A model generated the notes under the pieces. It was given only the letters and a program-made list of their open reading frames with translations, was not told the origin of the DNA and searched no databases. This document shows positions 45,557-54,558 of a stretch of DNA of 64,000 nucleotides, piece by piece. Position numbers and translations under genes: made by a program. Positions within the stretch are counted from its first letter, which is position 1, and each line of letters begins with the position of its first letter. The DNA is from SIG307 sp964545045 (GTDB lineage: Bacteria > Bacillota > Clostridia > Lachnospirales > Lachnospiraceae): assembly GCA_964545045.1 (NCBI GenBank), contig CAZJEN010000011.1:27219-91218 (forward strand). The letters run 5' to 3'.

Positions 45557-47701
45557 TTAGTTCTTATGCCAATTTTCAAAGGAAATCTTTACTGCATCAG
45601 TGGAGAGATAACCGTTTGAAGAGTCTGCTCCGTAAACGCGGAAATACTTTGCCACCTCATCATTGGCAAGAAGCGTCTCCACTACAGTTTTATCTGCGGT
45701 AAGCGTCGCTCCCGCGCCCTGCGTAACGCTTCCCGTTACCAATACTAAACCGTTTATGTTCAGCGGGGTCGCGCTCACGGTCAAATCACCGTTTACCAAC
45801 AAAATACCTTGCATACCGTCATACTTACTCTTATTCGCAGTATTAATGTTCAAGTTACCGTTGTATACATAACACTTATACGCCCCGACCGTAATCTCCT
45901 TTTCCTCACCCGCCGCCAAAGAGTTAAAGGCATTGGTGCTTAAAATACCATCCCTTACCATCCGGTAGTCTGCGGCAATCGGAGTACTACCGGTTAAACG
46001 CAAAGAGGAGAATAGGCACTTTGCCTGCCGCTCTGCCAACAAGCTTGCAATATCCAACTTATTTTTCTTTACCGCATCCGCCGCCGGAAGCAAAGTCAAA
46101 TTCGTTCCGTCATAGGAAATCGCATTGGACAATGTATACGTATCAGTCGGAAGTGAAATACTACTGGTACTGCCCAGGTTCTTAATCTGCTCTCTGATAC
46201 CGTCGCCTAAGAAGGTGTTCATATAATCACTTACATACTGTGCAGCCGACGCCGCATCCTTAAAGTTTAAATAAACGTAAGTTGCCACCGTAGCACCGCC
46301 ATCCAAAACTGCAGTACGGATTACATACGGATTATCGTTATCCACATAATTGGATAAATAAAGATATTGATACTCATCATCATCTGCCTGCTTAAATCCA
46401 TAGTTCAAATTTACAGTACCGATAGCAGCCTCAGCATCATCACCCAAGTCACCGATAATCGGATTGTGCTTATGATTCGGCAAACAAGCTCCCGGGAACA
46501 AATACAATGCCTGCATGTCCTTATATGCAATGGACTCACCCTGCAAAATACCGTCTGCTGCCTTCATTGTAACACCATCTGATTCAAAACCGTCACCCCA
46601 GTTATTGTTGTTCTCACAAATATAGGAATTTCCGTCAATATATAATTCACCCAGAGTGCTCAGATTCAAAACAAGACTGCTACACTCGTTGATGTTAATA
46701 GCACTGCTTCGTTCATGGTTTACCGTGGCTGCACTGTTTCCACTGTAGCCTACATACTCGGCACTTGCGCCCTTTAACTCTACCTTCGTCGGAAGAAGAG
46801 CACTTTCCACCGCCAAGTCATCCTTTACATAAAGATTCACATCCTCGGTATCCAGGGTACTGCCGTTTACGGAAATACCACCGGCCCATATGCCCTCTCC
46901 TTTATTGATGGTAACACCATCAGCCTTTACCCAAAGACCGGCATTGTCATCCAGCTTAATTTCATTCTTCACTAACAGCTTATTAGCTCTGTATATCTTG
47001 GTATCCGCATTATCTGTAACCAAGTCGTCGCCGACATACATATTACCATTCACTATCATATCTTCTGTCTTGTTAATCGTGGAAACACTTCCATCCGATA
47101 TCAGTGCAAAATCCAAAAAATCACAACTGATTCCGGAATCAAAGCCTGCACTCACATTTGGGAGCTTAGCCTTCACACAAATATCCGTAGTAATCTTCGT
47201 TTTGCTGCCACCGACAGCATAGTTAAAAACAACATCCTTCACACGGACGGTATGAGAGTAGTCGGTCTCTCCCAAATCAACAACTTCCACATCTCCGCGT
47301 ACCACACTCAAATCCGTAACAGCACTGCCAAGAGCCGTTTCCAGCTGGGTCTGCAAGGTAGTTGCGCTCAACAATGAATCTACCTTCGTTCTAAAATACT
47401 CATTATATCTGTTATTTCTTGCGTCATTGTTTGCCATCAGGGAATATTCCAGCATCATATCCTCAAAGGCATCTCCAACCACATCCAAAGCCACCGTTTC
47501 AAGCACGGTAACCATCTCCGCCGAACCGCTTTCCGCTCCCACAAAGGAAGCCTGACCCTGTTCTTCTGCCACCTTCATGTTGCGGTTATCTATGGATTTT
47601 GCCAAAAGAACCACACCGACAATAGAAATCAAGGCAATACAACCGATAACAAGAATCAGCGAATCACCTCTGTTATTTTTCCGAATTCCGTATCTTTTCA
47701 T
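45557..47701 (-). CDS. Large PilX-like minor-pilin-type protein
   Basis: 714 residues, unusually big for a pilin-like protein. N-terminus RKNNRG then DSLILVIGCIALISIVGVVLLAKSID: a pilin-type hydrophobic stretch, but the +5 residue is Leu, not Glu. The remaining roughly 650 residues are Asn/Asp/Gly/Val-rich with repetitive short strands (GNMYVGDDLV, KLLVKNEIKLDDNAGLWV, LYVKDDLAVESALL, GNLNINTANKSKY), looking like a right-handed beta-helix or a stacked beta passenger domain. It lies among minor pilins and has TGGAGGAA before the ATG. A tip adhesin fused to a pilin anchor is a reasonable guess only. Confidence 0.8.
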   Translation of the reverse strand: MKRYGIRKNNRGDSLILVIGCIALISIVGVVLLAKSIDNRNMKVAEEQGQASFVGAESGSAEMVTVLETVALDVVGDAFEDMMLEYSLMANNDARNNRYNEYFRTKVDSLLSATTLQTQLETALGSAVTDLSVVRGDVEVVDLGETDYSHTVRVKDVVFNYAVGGSKTKITTDICVKAKLPNVSAGFDSGISCDFLDFALISDGSVSTINKTEDMIVNGNMYVGDDLVTDNADTKIYRANKLLVKNEIKLDDNAGLWVKADGVTINKGEGIWAGGISVNGSTLDTEDVNLYVKDDLAVESALLPTKVELKGASAEYVGYSGNSAATVNHERSSAININECSSLVLNLSTLGELYIDGNSYICENNNNWGDGFESDGVTMKAADGILQGESIAYKDMQALYLFPGACLPNHKHNPIIGDLGDDAEAAIGTVNLNYGFKQADDDEYQYLYLSNYVDNDNPYVIRTAVLDGGATVATYVYLNFKDAASAAQYVSDYMNTFLGDGIREQIKNLGSTSSISLPTDTYTLSNAISYDGTNLTLLPAADAVKKNKLDIASLLAERQAKCLFSSLRLTGSTPIAADYRMVRDGILSTNAFNSLAAGEEKEITVGAYKCYVYNGNLNINTANKSKYDGMQGILLVNGDLTVSATPLNINGLVLVTGSVTQGAGATLTADKTVVETLLANDEVAKYFRVYGADSSNGYLSTDAVKISFENWHKN

Positions 47702-47724
47702 ATCCCCATTCCTCCAAATCTCTG

Positions 47725-48948
47725 CTACCGCAGGTGTGTTACCGTCTTATTTGCCAAAACCTTATCGGTTCCCGCCTCTAAAATTTCCAACGTCGTCGCT
47801 ACAATTCGTACCTCTTCACCCTCTGCCACCAGCTTGTTTGAATACCCTGTGGTAGAGCTGTCAAACCCCTGTATCGCCAGGAGACCGGAACAATAAATAT
47901 CGCCTCCCGCCGGCTTCATATTCGCTCCGCCGGAAGGATTGACACATGAGATACGCACCGTATGTGTGGAGGTATCTCTCTCCGTAATCTCATTCTTTCC
48001 GATAGCTATCCCCATATCCTCCGAAGAGGTTCGCTGATTCACAATAAAAATATTAGCATCCATGGCATGATTTAGGTCCATCACACGAATATCCTGTCCC
48101 AAACCATATCCAGCCGGCTCCTTCTCCGCCGGCGAATACATAATATAAATCTGATCCAGCTTATTTGCATCCTCATCTGTATCGGAAGCCAAATCATACA
48201 TATCCGACACAAACAACGTGGTCTGATATTCCTTCGATACTCCGGCCGGCAGATCTACACTTGTATCTAATATATAGGTCAGATTTGCCGTCAGCTGCAT
48301 CTTATCCGCTGTCGGCTTTGTGACCTCCAACCGAAGCTCACGATCTACTGAACTCGGAATATCCGGCATTGGCGTCGGCGTCACTGCAGGAGTCGCCCCT
48401 GCCAAATTTCCCTCCAATACTGCGGAAACGTGCATGTTGTAAAAATACTCATAAGCGTCTTCATCATAATCGCTGACATCCGCTCCGAATTCCGGTCTGA
48501 CAACAGCATCATTGCTCTTTAAGCTGGCATCAATCAAAATCGTATTGCTGCTTGCACCGCCAAATTGAATTACTTCATAATCGTTTAATTCATCTCTGTC
48601 ATATTCATCCGGGTCGGTATCCACCAGCACACGCACATCGAATGTCTGCATTCCCTGTGCTATGCCCTTGTATAAAGTCTTCGTCTGGCCCGGTTCAAGC
48701 CCCCCTGTTATCGGTTGCGACGAGGTGGCATTAAACCATGTTGCGTACGCTGTGCCTCCGGCTTCCGTGTACTCTATCAGATTCTCCATCAAGGACTCTA
48801 CGGTTTGCTTCTGCTTAGAACCCATATTAATCTTGGACGCTGCACTGAATGACATGGTCACCGCAACCACTGCAATGGATAGCACGAGCATGCTGACTAT
48901 GACCTCTATCAGGGACATACCTCTGTTCTTATTCGATTTTTTCAACAT
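47725..48948 (-). CDS. PilV-like minor pilin with large passenger
   Basis: 407 residues from ATG 48948, which has GAGAGG 9 nt upstream (the ATG at 48957 is too close to it). Prepilin signal NKNRG then MSLIEVIVSMLVLSIAVVAV with Glu+5. Long globular part with a Pro/Thr region (TPAVTPTPMPDIP) between about 195 and 210. Minor pseudopilin with extended surface domain. Confidence 0.87.
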   Translation of the reverse strand: MLKKSNKNRGMSLIEVIVSMLVLSIAVVAVTMSFSAASKINMGSKQKQTVESLMENLIEYTEAGGTAYATWFNATSSQPITGGLEPGQTKTLYKGIAQGMQTFDVRVLVDTDPDEYDRDELNDYEVIQFGGASSNTILIDASLKSNDAVVRPEFGADVSDYDEDAYEYFYNMHVSAVLEGNLAGATPAVTPTPMPDIPSSVDRELRLEVTKPTADKMQLTANLTYILDTSVDLPAGVSKEYQTTLFVSDMYDLASDTDEDANKLDQIYIMYSPAEKEPAGYGLGQDIRVMDLNHAMDANIFIVNQRTSSEDMGIAIGKNEITERDTSTHTVRISCVNPSGGANMKPAGGDIYCSGLLAIQGFDSSTTGYSNKLVAEGEEVRIVATTLEILEAGTDKVLANKTVTHLR

Positions 48949-48969
48949 GCTCACCATCCTCTCAAATCA

Positions 48970-49653
48970 TTACTGTCCGAAAATATTTCCGGTACCCATA
49001 CTCAAACCGCTGATTTCCGGTGCGGTGTATTCCTTACCGGTGCCGGTAACTGCAAATAGGTTCAAAGTCAGATTCCCCTTTAATCCGTTGGTTCCACTGT
49101 CATATACAACGGAAATAGAATCAATATTCATACGCTCCGGATACGCATTAATGTAGTCAATCATCTTCTTTAACTGCTCATAGGTACAGGAATAATCGGT
49201 GGACAAAGTCTCCTTCCAAAGATTAACATCATAATACTCAATCGCATAGCTCGCATCCGCAGTTTCCGTTACCATCGGCATCTCTACCGTGGAAAGCAAC
49301 ACAGCCTGGGAAAAGGACAGGTTCGGAAGACTAATACCGACTTTTTCTTCCATGCGGTTAATCATCATAATGCTCTTCTCCGAAGTATTTCCCGCACTGT
49401 AGTGGTTCATAACCTTCTTCAGAGACTTGTTGGACTCGTTGATACCCATCTTAAAGACATCTTCATCGACTGCCATATTCTTTAAGTTAATGAGTCTTTC
49501 ATCCAATTCGTAGTTTTCCTGCATTAAAGTATTTCTCTGTTCTACCTTCGGCATATACAGATAGACATATGCAAGCACCGCTGCAATAATAACCAAAACA
49601 AATACAAGAAAGAACGCTTTTATATCTTTACCATTTGTCTTTTTATTTTCCAT
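48970..49653 (-). CDS. pilO: PilO-like assembly protein
   Basis: 227 residues. Short cytoplasmic start, one membrane helix (FFLVFVLVIIAAVLAYVYLYM), coiled-coil (about 40-80, TLMQENYELDERLINL), then a ferredoxin-like periplasmic-type domain. This topology and place after PilMN identify it as the PilO partner of the inner-membrane alignment subcomplex. It follows pilMN with 3 nt between the stop and the ATG. Confidence 0.85.
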   Translation of the reverse strand: MENKKTNGKDIKAFFLVFVLVIIAAVLAYVYLYMPKVEQRNTLMQENYELDERLINLKNMAVDEDVFKMGINESNKSLKKVMNHYSAGNTSEKSIMMINRMEEKVGISLPNLSFSQAVLLSTVEMPMVTETADASYAIEYYDVNLWKETLSTDYSCTYEQLKKMIDYINAYPERMNIDSISVVYDSGTNGLKGNLTLNLFAVTGTGKEYTAPEISGLSMGTGNIFGQ

Positions 49654-49656
49654 AGC

Positions 49657-51411
49657 CTATTCCTCCGTTCCTTCCGTCTCTGCCTCTGGGTCATACTTCT
49701 GTAATACACAGTCCACAGTAAATGCCACCTCGGTACGCTTGGATGCCTCATCCACCGTTTCCACAATACCTCCTGTGGAAATACTCTGAATGTATGGAAT
49801 CTCCTTTAACTGCATCAATACCTTTGCAGCTTCTTCCTTGGTCATAGTAGTCATATTAATGCTCATCATATTGCCTGTAATGGTAATATTATTTACCAAA
49901 GCACGCTTCGGAAGCATACGCTCCAACTCCGAAATCAGCGCATTTAACTGTTCCGGCTCACGGAAGGTCAGTGCATCTGTCATCTCCATAAGCTGTACGG
50001 ACCGCTGGCTGGCAAGGTAAACATCCCGCAGCTGCTCGATGCCCTCCGCTGCCGCAATATCCGCCTTCAAAGTCTCCTGTCTTTCCTTTAGGGAATTAAT
50101 TTCCAACTGGGTAGATAGTACAAGGAAGCCGATGGAAGCTGCCGCCGCCACGAAAATAATCGCGGAAAGGATAGCCAGCTCCTTCTTCTTCTCTGCCGCA
50201 TCCGCCTCTGCCGGACGGAAGCCCAGCGGGCTGATTACCGCACCACAGCAGGCCAGGAATTCCTGTCCTCTGTCCGCATACTCCGCTGCCTCACCGGAGA
50301 AGGAAACACTCTCTGTAATATCGTATACCTCTGCCGCAAGGTCCAATTCCTGTGCAACAATACCGTCCAAGCCCTGAAGTCTGGCACCCAATCCTGTTAC
50401 GTATACCTTCTGTACCGTAATGCCGCCGTTTTTGGAGGTATAGTAGTCCATAACTCGACGCATATTTGCAACTAACGTACGTGCCGCCTCGGTAACGTCC
50501 TCACGGGCAAATGCACGACGCTTCAAAATTTCTTCATCGGAAAGCAAACGCTCTACGCTTCGTTCCTCTTCCGCATCTTCTCCGTCCTCGTTCTCGGTAG
50601 ATTCGTTCTCAATACGCTGGAATCGACCTTCACGAATTCTTGCCAGCTCTTCCTGACGCCAGGTTTCCTCTCCGTCCGGACCTACATTAATGAAGTTCTG
50701 GGACAACAGAAGGTCCATTGCCTTTGCCGGAGTATCAAGACCGTCGTAGGAACCACTCTCTGCCAACGCATCTGCAAGCGTCATGGCACCGTAGTTAATG
50801 GTACGCTGTACACCCATCTCATCCTTGTTCAGAATGGTGATAACGGAGGAGGTTTCATTTACCTCCATGATAAGGCTGACTTCCTCCAACGCAGAACGCT
50901 TCATCCATTGGAATACAGAGTTACCGGTGAAGTCGATGGCCGCAACGGTGCAACGCATCTCCTTTGCCACACCGTAATAGCCGTAAATCAACGCCTCCGG
51001 TGCCGCATAAACCATCAAGCGGTACTGGCCGCTCTCCACATCATGACCGATAACGGAATAGGAAATGATATGCTCGGAAAGGTCCATCGGGAAATATTCA
51101 TCTACCTCGGACATAACGATGCTCTTAAGCATCTTTTCCTTCACAGCCGAAACAGTAACCTCACGGCTGATAACCTTGTTGGACGAAATGGTAAATACCA
51201 ATTCCTTTGCCTTAATGTTCGCCTCACGAAGCTTCAATAACAACTGCTCCGCAAACATGCTGTGATCGCGGATATAACCGTCTTCCATTGCATTCTTCGG
51301 CGTATCGAATACCACAGCCTTCTTAATATGCTGTCTCTTCTTCCCCATACTAAGTACGGCGGCTCTGGTTTTACTTTCGCCGATTTCTATACTTACTACT
51401 GTCTTTGCCAT
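49657..51411 (-). CDS. pilM: PilM-PilN fusion protein of the pilus alignment complex
   Basis: 584 residues from ATG 51411 (AAGGAGG at 5 nt); a longer frame to 51459 lacks a site. Residues about 1-390 are a PilM actin-like ATP-binding domain (KTVVSIEIGESKTRAAVL, DEYFPMDLSEHIISYSVIG, VYVTGLGARLQGLDGIV). A roughly 75-residue Glu-rich insertion lies around 250-310. Then a membrane helix (ILSAIIFVAAAASIGFLVLS, about 425) and a PilN-like coiled-coil plus globular part (ISELERMLPKRALVNNITITG). PilM and PilN are separate genes in most T4P systems, so this is a fusion that keeps the soluble/cytoplasmic actin-like part tied to the inner-membrane part. Gene symbol by the N-terminal half. Confidence 0.85.
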   Translation of the reverse strand: MAKTVVSIEIGESKTRAAVLSMGKKRQHIKKAVVFDTPKNAMEDGYIRDHSMFAEQLLLKLREANIKAKELVFTISSNKVISREVTVSAVKEKMLKSIVMSEVDEYFPMDLSEHIISYSVIGHDVESGQYRLMVYAAPEALIYGYYGVAKEMRCTVAAIDFTGNSVFQWMKRSALEEVSLIMEVNETSSVITILNKDEMGVQRTINYGAMTLADALAESGSYDGLDTPAKAMDLLLSQNFINVGPDGEETWRQEELARIREGRFQRIENESTENEDGEDAEEERSVERLLSDEEILKRRAFAREDVTEAARTLVANMRRVMDYYTSKNGGITVQKVYVTGLGARLQGLDGIVAQELDLAAEVYDITESVSFSGEAAEYADRGQEFLACCGAVISPLGFRPAEADAAEKKKELAILSAIIFVAAAASIGFLVLSTQLEINSLKERQETLKADIAAAEGIEQLRDVYLASQRSVQLMEMTDALTFREPEQLNALISELERMLPKRALVNNITITGNMMSINMTTMTKEEAAKVLMQLKEIPYIQSISTGGIVETVDEASKRTEVAFTVDCVLQKYDPEAETEGTEE

Positions 51412-51438
51412 AACATCCTCCTTAAGTTGAGATAAACA

Positions 51439-51491
51439 CATATAACATTTCAGCAACACACGTCAGTCATATGCTGCTGAAATGTTATATG
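51439..51491. other. 17-bp perfect hairpin between pilD and pilMN
   Basis: Arms 51439-51455 and 51475-51491 are perfectly complementary with a 19-nt loop. On the minus-strand transcript it lies between the pilD stop and the pilMN ribosome site, with no T-run after it, so it is not a plain terminator. It could act as an RNA processing or stability element that sets pilD versus pilMN levels. Confidence 0.7.
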
Positions 51492-51498
51492 AAGGTTC

Positions 51499-52251
51499 TT
51501 AAAACATTCCGAAATACCAGGTGATTACCGGCTCTCCCCATAAAGCCGAAAGAAACAATCCCATGGCAAGGTATGGTCCGAAGGCCAACACATGGTCTTG
51601 CTTGGACACCCTCATCCGAATGGAGTGAATCACTACTCCCAGCAGACAACCGAGCAGCATTGCCAGAAACACTTTCGGTGCTCCCAAAAGCAACCCTGCT
51701 GCCGCCATCAGCTTAATATCACCGCCGCCCATGCCGCGGCCCTTAGTTACCAAAAAAGCAATGTAGAAAATACCGCTGACCAGTACCGCACCCAGCAGGT
51801 AAATCCACCAATTTGCCAAATCCGTCACCAACCGCACTCCCCCGAGAAGTGCGATAAATACGTTGATTCCGAAAGGAATCTCGTAGGTACGGAAATCAAT
51901 GACGGAAAGCACAATCAAGGCAGATGTAAATAAGCAATACAACACGCCCTCCACGGTCAAGCCACATTTCGCGATAATCAGTACCCACAGAATGCCGTTT
52001 AATGCCTCTATAATCGGGTACTGCGCGGAAATCGGCGCCTTGCACTTCCGACACTTTCCTCGCAAGCAAAGCCATGAAAACACCGGCACCAAATCGTACC
52101 ACTTGAGCCCATAACCACAACTCATGCAGTGCGATGGGGTCGTCACGATGCTTTCATGCTTCGGAATGCGATAAATACATACATTTAAGAAACTCCCGAC
52201 CAGTATGCCATAGATGAATACTAACGGTAAAATAATAATTGTATAATCCAT
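51499..52251 (-). CDS. pilD: Prepilin peptidase PilD
   Basis: 250 residues, about seven to eight membrane helices. N-terminal domain with two CxxC pairs (CMSC, CRKC) for zinc; A24 aspartyl protease motifs: Asp in VIDFRTYEIP and GMGGGDIKLM, the typical GxGD catalytic pair. Cuts the class III leader of the pilins in this operon and N-methylates the new end. AAAGGA before the ATG. Confidence 0.95.
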   Translation of the reverse strand: MDYTIIILPLVFIYGILVGSFLNVCIYRIPKHESIVTTPSHCMSCGYGLKWYDLVPVFSWLCLRGKCRKCKAPISAQYPIIEALNGILWVLIIAKCGLTVEGVLYCLFTSALIVLSVIDFRTYEIPFGINVFIALLGGVRLVTDLANWWIYLLGAVLVSGIFYIAFLVTKGRGMGGGDIKLMAAAGLLLGAPKVFLAMLLGCLLGVVIHSIRMRVSKQDHVLAFGPYLAMGLFLSALWGEPVITWYFGMF

Positions 52252-52337
52252 GGCATACGGTCCTTTCTGAGTTAATTTTTGTAATTTCTGTTCGACGTTT
52301 CGTACGTCTTTGAGGAAACTCTGTCAGAATGCTTCTG

Positions 52338-52754
52338 CTACTCTGCCTCTACCGTAACGGTAACTGAATTGCCGCTTGGGGTAATGGTAATCGTGTACTT
52401 GGATTTTCCTTTCTGTGTAGGCACCTTACACTTGTCCGAACCAATCATATCAATAATCTCGGCAGACAAATCCTGGCTTCCTCCCCCGGAGGCCTTCACC
52501 ACAGTATTGGTCAGTGTATAGACCGCCACATTATCGTTCAAATCCCCTTTCACCATATGTTCCAACGCAAGGGATTCTACCACTGTTGCTACCTGCCCTG
52601 CATAGGCTTTATCCTTACCAATCTTGGTTTTTTCAATCCAAGTGGTAATCTGTGGAGTCACAGCCACCGCGAGAATACCTAAAATCAAAATAGTAACAAT
52701 CAGCTCTGCCAAAGAAAAACCTTTGTTATTCTTATTCAACCGCACCAAAAACAT
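52338..52754 (-). CDS. Type IV major-pilin-like protein 2
   Basis: 138 residues. Leader ends NKNNKG then FSLAELIVTILILGILAVAVTPQITTWIEKTKIG: cleavage after Gly, Glu+5, long hydrophobic helix. The C-terminal part ends in beta strands (KSKYTITITPSGNSVTVTVEAE). Closely similar to the neighbouring pilin gene, with a shared N-terminal third, so the pair is a tandem duplication. Start uncertain within a few codons; GAGGAT lies about 13 nt before the ATG used. Confidence 0.93.
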   Translation of the reverse strand: MFLVRLNKNNKGFSLAELIVTILILGILAVAVTPQITTWIEKTKIGKDKAYAGQVATVVESLALEHMVKGDLNDNVAVYTLTNTVVKASGGGSQDLSAEIIDMIGSDKCKVPTQKGKSKYTITITPSGNSVTVTVEAE

Positions 52755-52831
52755 TTTTACAAATTATCCTCTCATTTGTCAAATAAATGCTCCACTGAGT
52801 AAGGGATCCTTTTTCCTAATTCACCCACTAC

Positions 52832-53224
52832 TTACGCTGCCGGTGCTACCGATACATCAACCAACGGATCTGTTACGGTGATCGTAATAACATACTTGCT
52901 CATTCCGCTCTGCTCCGGTGCCTGACACTTGCTGAGTCCAATCATAGCCTCTACATCATCAGCAAAACCGGTATCCTCTGTAATACCAGCATCAGTTAAA
53001 GTCAAGGAAGCAGTAATATCCGCTGCATTTCCTTCACCGATGTACTCTAATGCTACAGACTCTACTGCGGTTGCAACGGTACCTGCATACATCTCGTCCT
53101 TACCGATCTTAGACTTGTTTACCCAGTTCATAATCTGCGGGGTAACCGCTACTGCTAAAATACCGAGAATTAATACTACTACGATTAATTCTGCTAAAGA
53201 GAAACCTTTGTTGTTCTTTTTCAT
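52832..53224 (-). CDS. Type IV major-pilin-like protein 1
   Basis: 130 residues. Leader MKKNNKG then FSLAELIVVVLILGILAVAVTPQIMNWVNKSKIG, the full prepilin motif with Glu+5. Similar throughout to the next pilin (MSKYVITITVTDPLVDVSV at the end). First pilin gene downstream of pilC and probably the main shaft subunit; which of the two is major cannot be told from sequence. AGAGAGGAG before the ATG. Confidence 0.93.
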   Translation of the reverse strand: MKKNNKGFSLAELIVVVLILGILAVAVTPQIMNWVNKSKIGKDEMYAGTVATAVESVALEYIGEGNAADITASLTLTDAGITEDTGFADDVEAMIGLSKCQAPEQSGMSKYVITITVTDPLVDVSVAPAA

Positions 53225-53340
53225 AATAAATTCTCCTCTCTGTTTGTGAAAATTTTATGTGAACGGAATCTGCCTCCTGCCGATACTGCTCGGGGTTATG
53301 CAGAAATAAGATTCCTATTCAGCCGTAAGTTAATCTCTTG

Positions 53341-54558
53341 CTATGCAAGATTCTCCATGCCACTGTACATACTCATCATTGGCATGTAAAGGGCCAGTAC
53401 CAGGAATGCTACGATAGCACCCAGTACTACGATAATCAGTGGCTCAATCATGGAGGTTAAGCTGCCGGTGGCAATCTCCACTTCTTCTTCGTAATAGTCT
53501 GCTGCTTTCACCAACATACCGTCCACATTACCCGTCTCCTCACCGATACGAATCATCTGAGGGATCATGGCCGGGAACAGTCCACACTCTTCCAGCGGCT
53601 CACTGAGATTGCTACCCTGCTCTACCTTCCGCTTTGCATCCATCAGTGCCTCCTGGAACAGTACATTGTTCAGAGAACGGCTCGTAATCTCGATGGCCTC
53701 GGACAGCGGTACGCCGGCACTCACCAGGGTACTGATGGTACGGGCAAAGGATGCCGCCGTACTCTTTACAATCAGCTTGCCGAAAATTGGAAGCTTAATG
53801 GATACCTTGCCCCAGAAACGCTTGCCTATGTCACTTCGGAAGAAAGTTACAATACCGAAAGCCGCCACTGCTACAACTAAAATTACAAGATACCATTTAT
53901 GCATGATAAAATCACTGAAAGACATAATTATCTTTGTCATAGCCGGCATCTCTGTATCCATTTCTTCAAACATCTCCGCAAATTTCGGTACGACTACAAT
54001 GGACATAATAATAACTACCGCGAAGGCAACGATTAATATCATTACCGGATACGTCAAAGCCTTCTTTACAAGAGCCTTTGTCTTAGTACTCTTCTCAAAC
54101 TGGATGGCCATACGCTCCAGCGCCACCTCAAGGCTACCGGACACCTCACCGGCCTCCACCATATTAACGAGAAGGTTTGGATAAATCTTCGGCTGCTCCT
54201 TCATGGCCTCTGCCAAAGTACTACCCTTCTGCACCATGGCACGGGTCTCCCGGATGGCCTTTGCAAATACCTTGTTCTCCGTCTGGCCCGCCAGCATCTC
54301 CAACGCCTCTACGATGGTAACACCGGCCTTTAAAATACTGTGGAACTGACGGCAGAACACACTCAAATCTCGCGGTTTTACCGCAGTACCGATATTAATA
54401 TCGATGTCCTTATTTAACGCCGTCTGCTTCGCAATCTTCGTCGGCACCAGTCCCTGCTCTTTGAGCATAATACGGGCACGGCTCTCATTGGTAGCGGAGA
54501 TGGTACCCTTTACCTTCTTACCGTTCTTACCGACGGCGGTATAAATATAATCTATCAC
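53341..54558 (-). CDS. pilC: PilC/GspF inner-membrane platform protein
   Basis: 405 residues from a GTG at 54558, with AAGGAG 10 nt upstream; the stop of pilT is adjacent. Two GspF-type domains (PRDLSVFCRQFHSILKAGVTIVEAL and FARTISTLVSAGVPLSEALEIT-like SFARTISTLVSAGVPLSEAIEIT) with three membrane helices, as in PilC. Anchors the PilB and PilT motors. Confidence 0.96.
   Translation of the reverse strand: MIDYIYTAVGKNGKKVKGTISATNESRARIMLKEQGLVPTKIAKQTALNKDIDINIGTAVKPRDLSVFCRQFHSILKAGVTIVEALEMLAGQTENKVFAKAIRETRAMVQKGSTLAEAMKEQPKIYPNLLVNMVEAGEVSGSLEVALERMAIQFEKSTKTKALVKKALTYPVMILIVAFAVVIIMSIVVVPKFAEMFEEMDTEMPAMTKIIMSFSDFIMHKWYLVILVVAVAAFGIVTFFRSDIGKRFWGKVSIKLPIFGKLIVKSTAASFARTISTLVSAGVPLSEAIEITSRSLNNVLFQEALMDAKRKVEQGSNLSEPLEECGLFPAMIPQMIRIGEETGNVDGMLVKAADYYEEEVEIATGSLTSMIEPLIIVVLGAIVAFLVLALYMPMMSMYSGMENLA

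Noticed and set aside
51439..51491. Rho-independent terminator between pilD and pilMN
   Set aside because: No T-run follows the hairpin on either strand.
53225..53340. c-di-GMP riboswitch before the pilins, as in some Clostridia
   Set aside because: No GEMM-I or GEMM-II consensus could be traced in the 116-nt gap or in the pilB leader.
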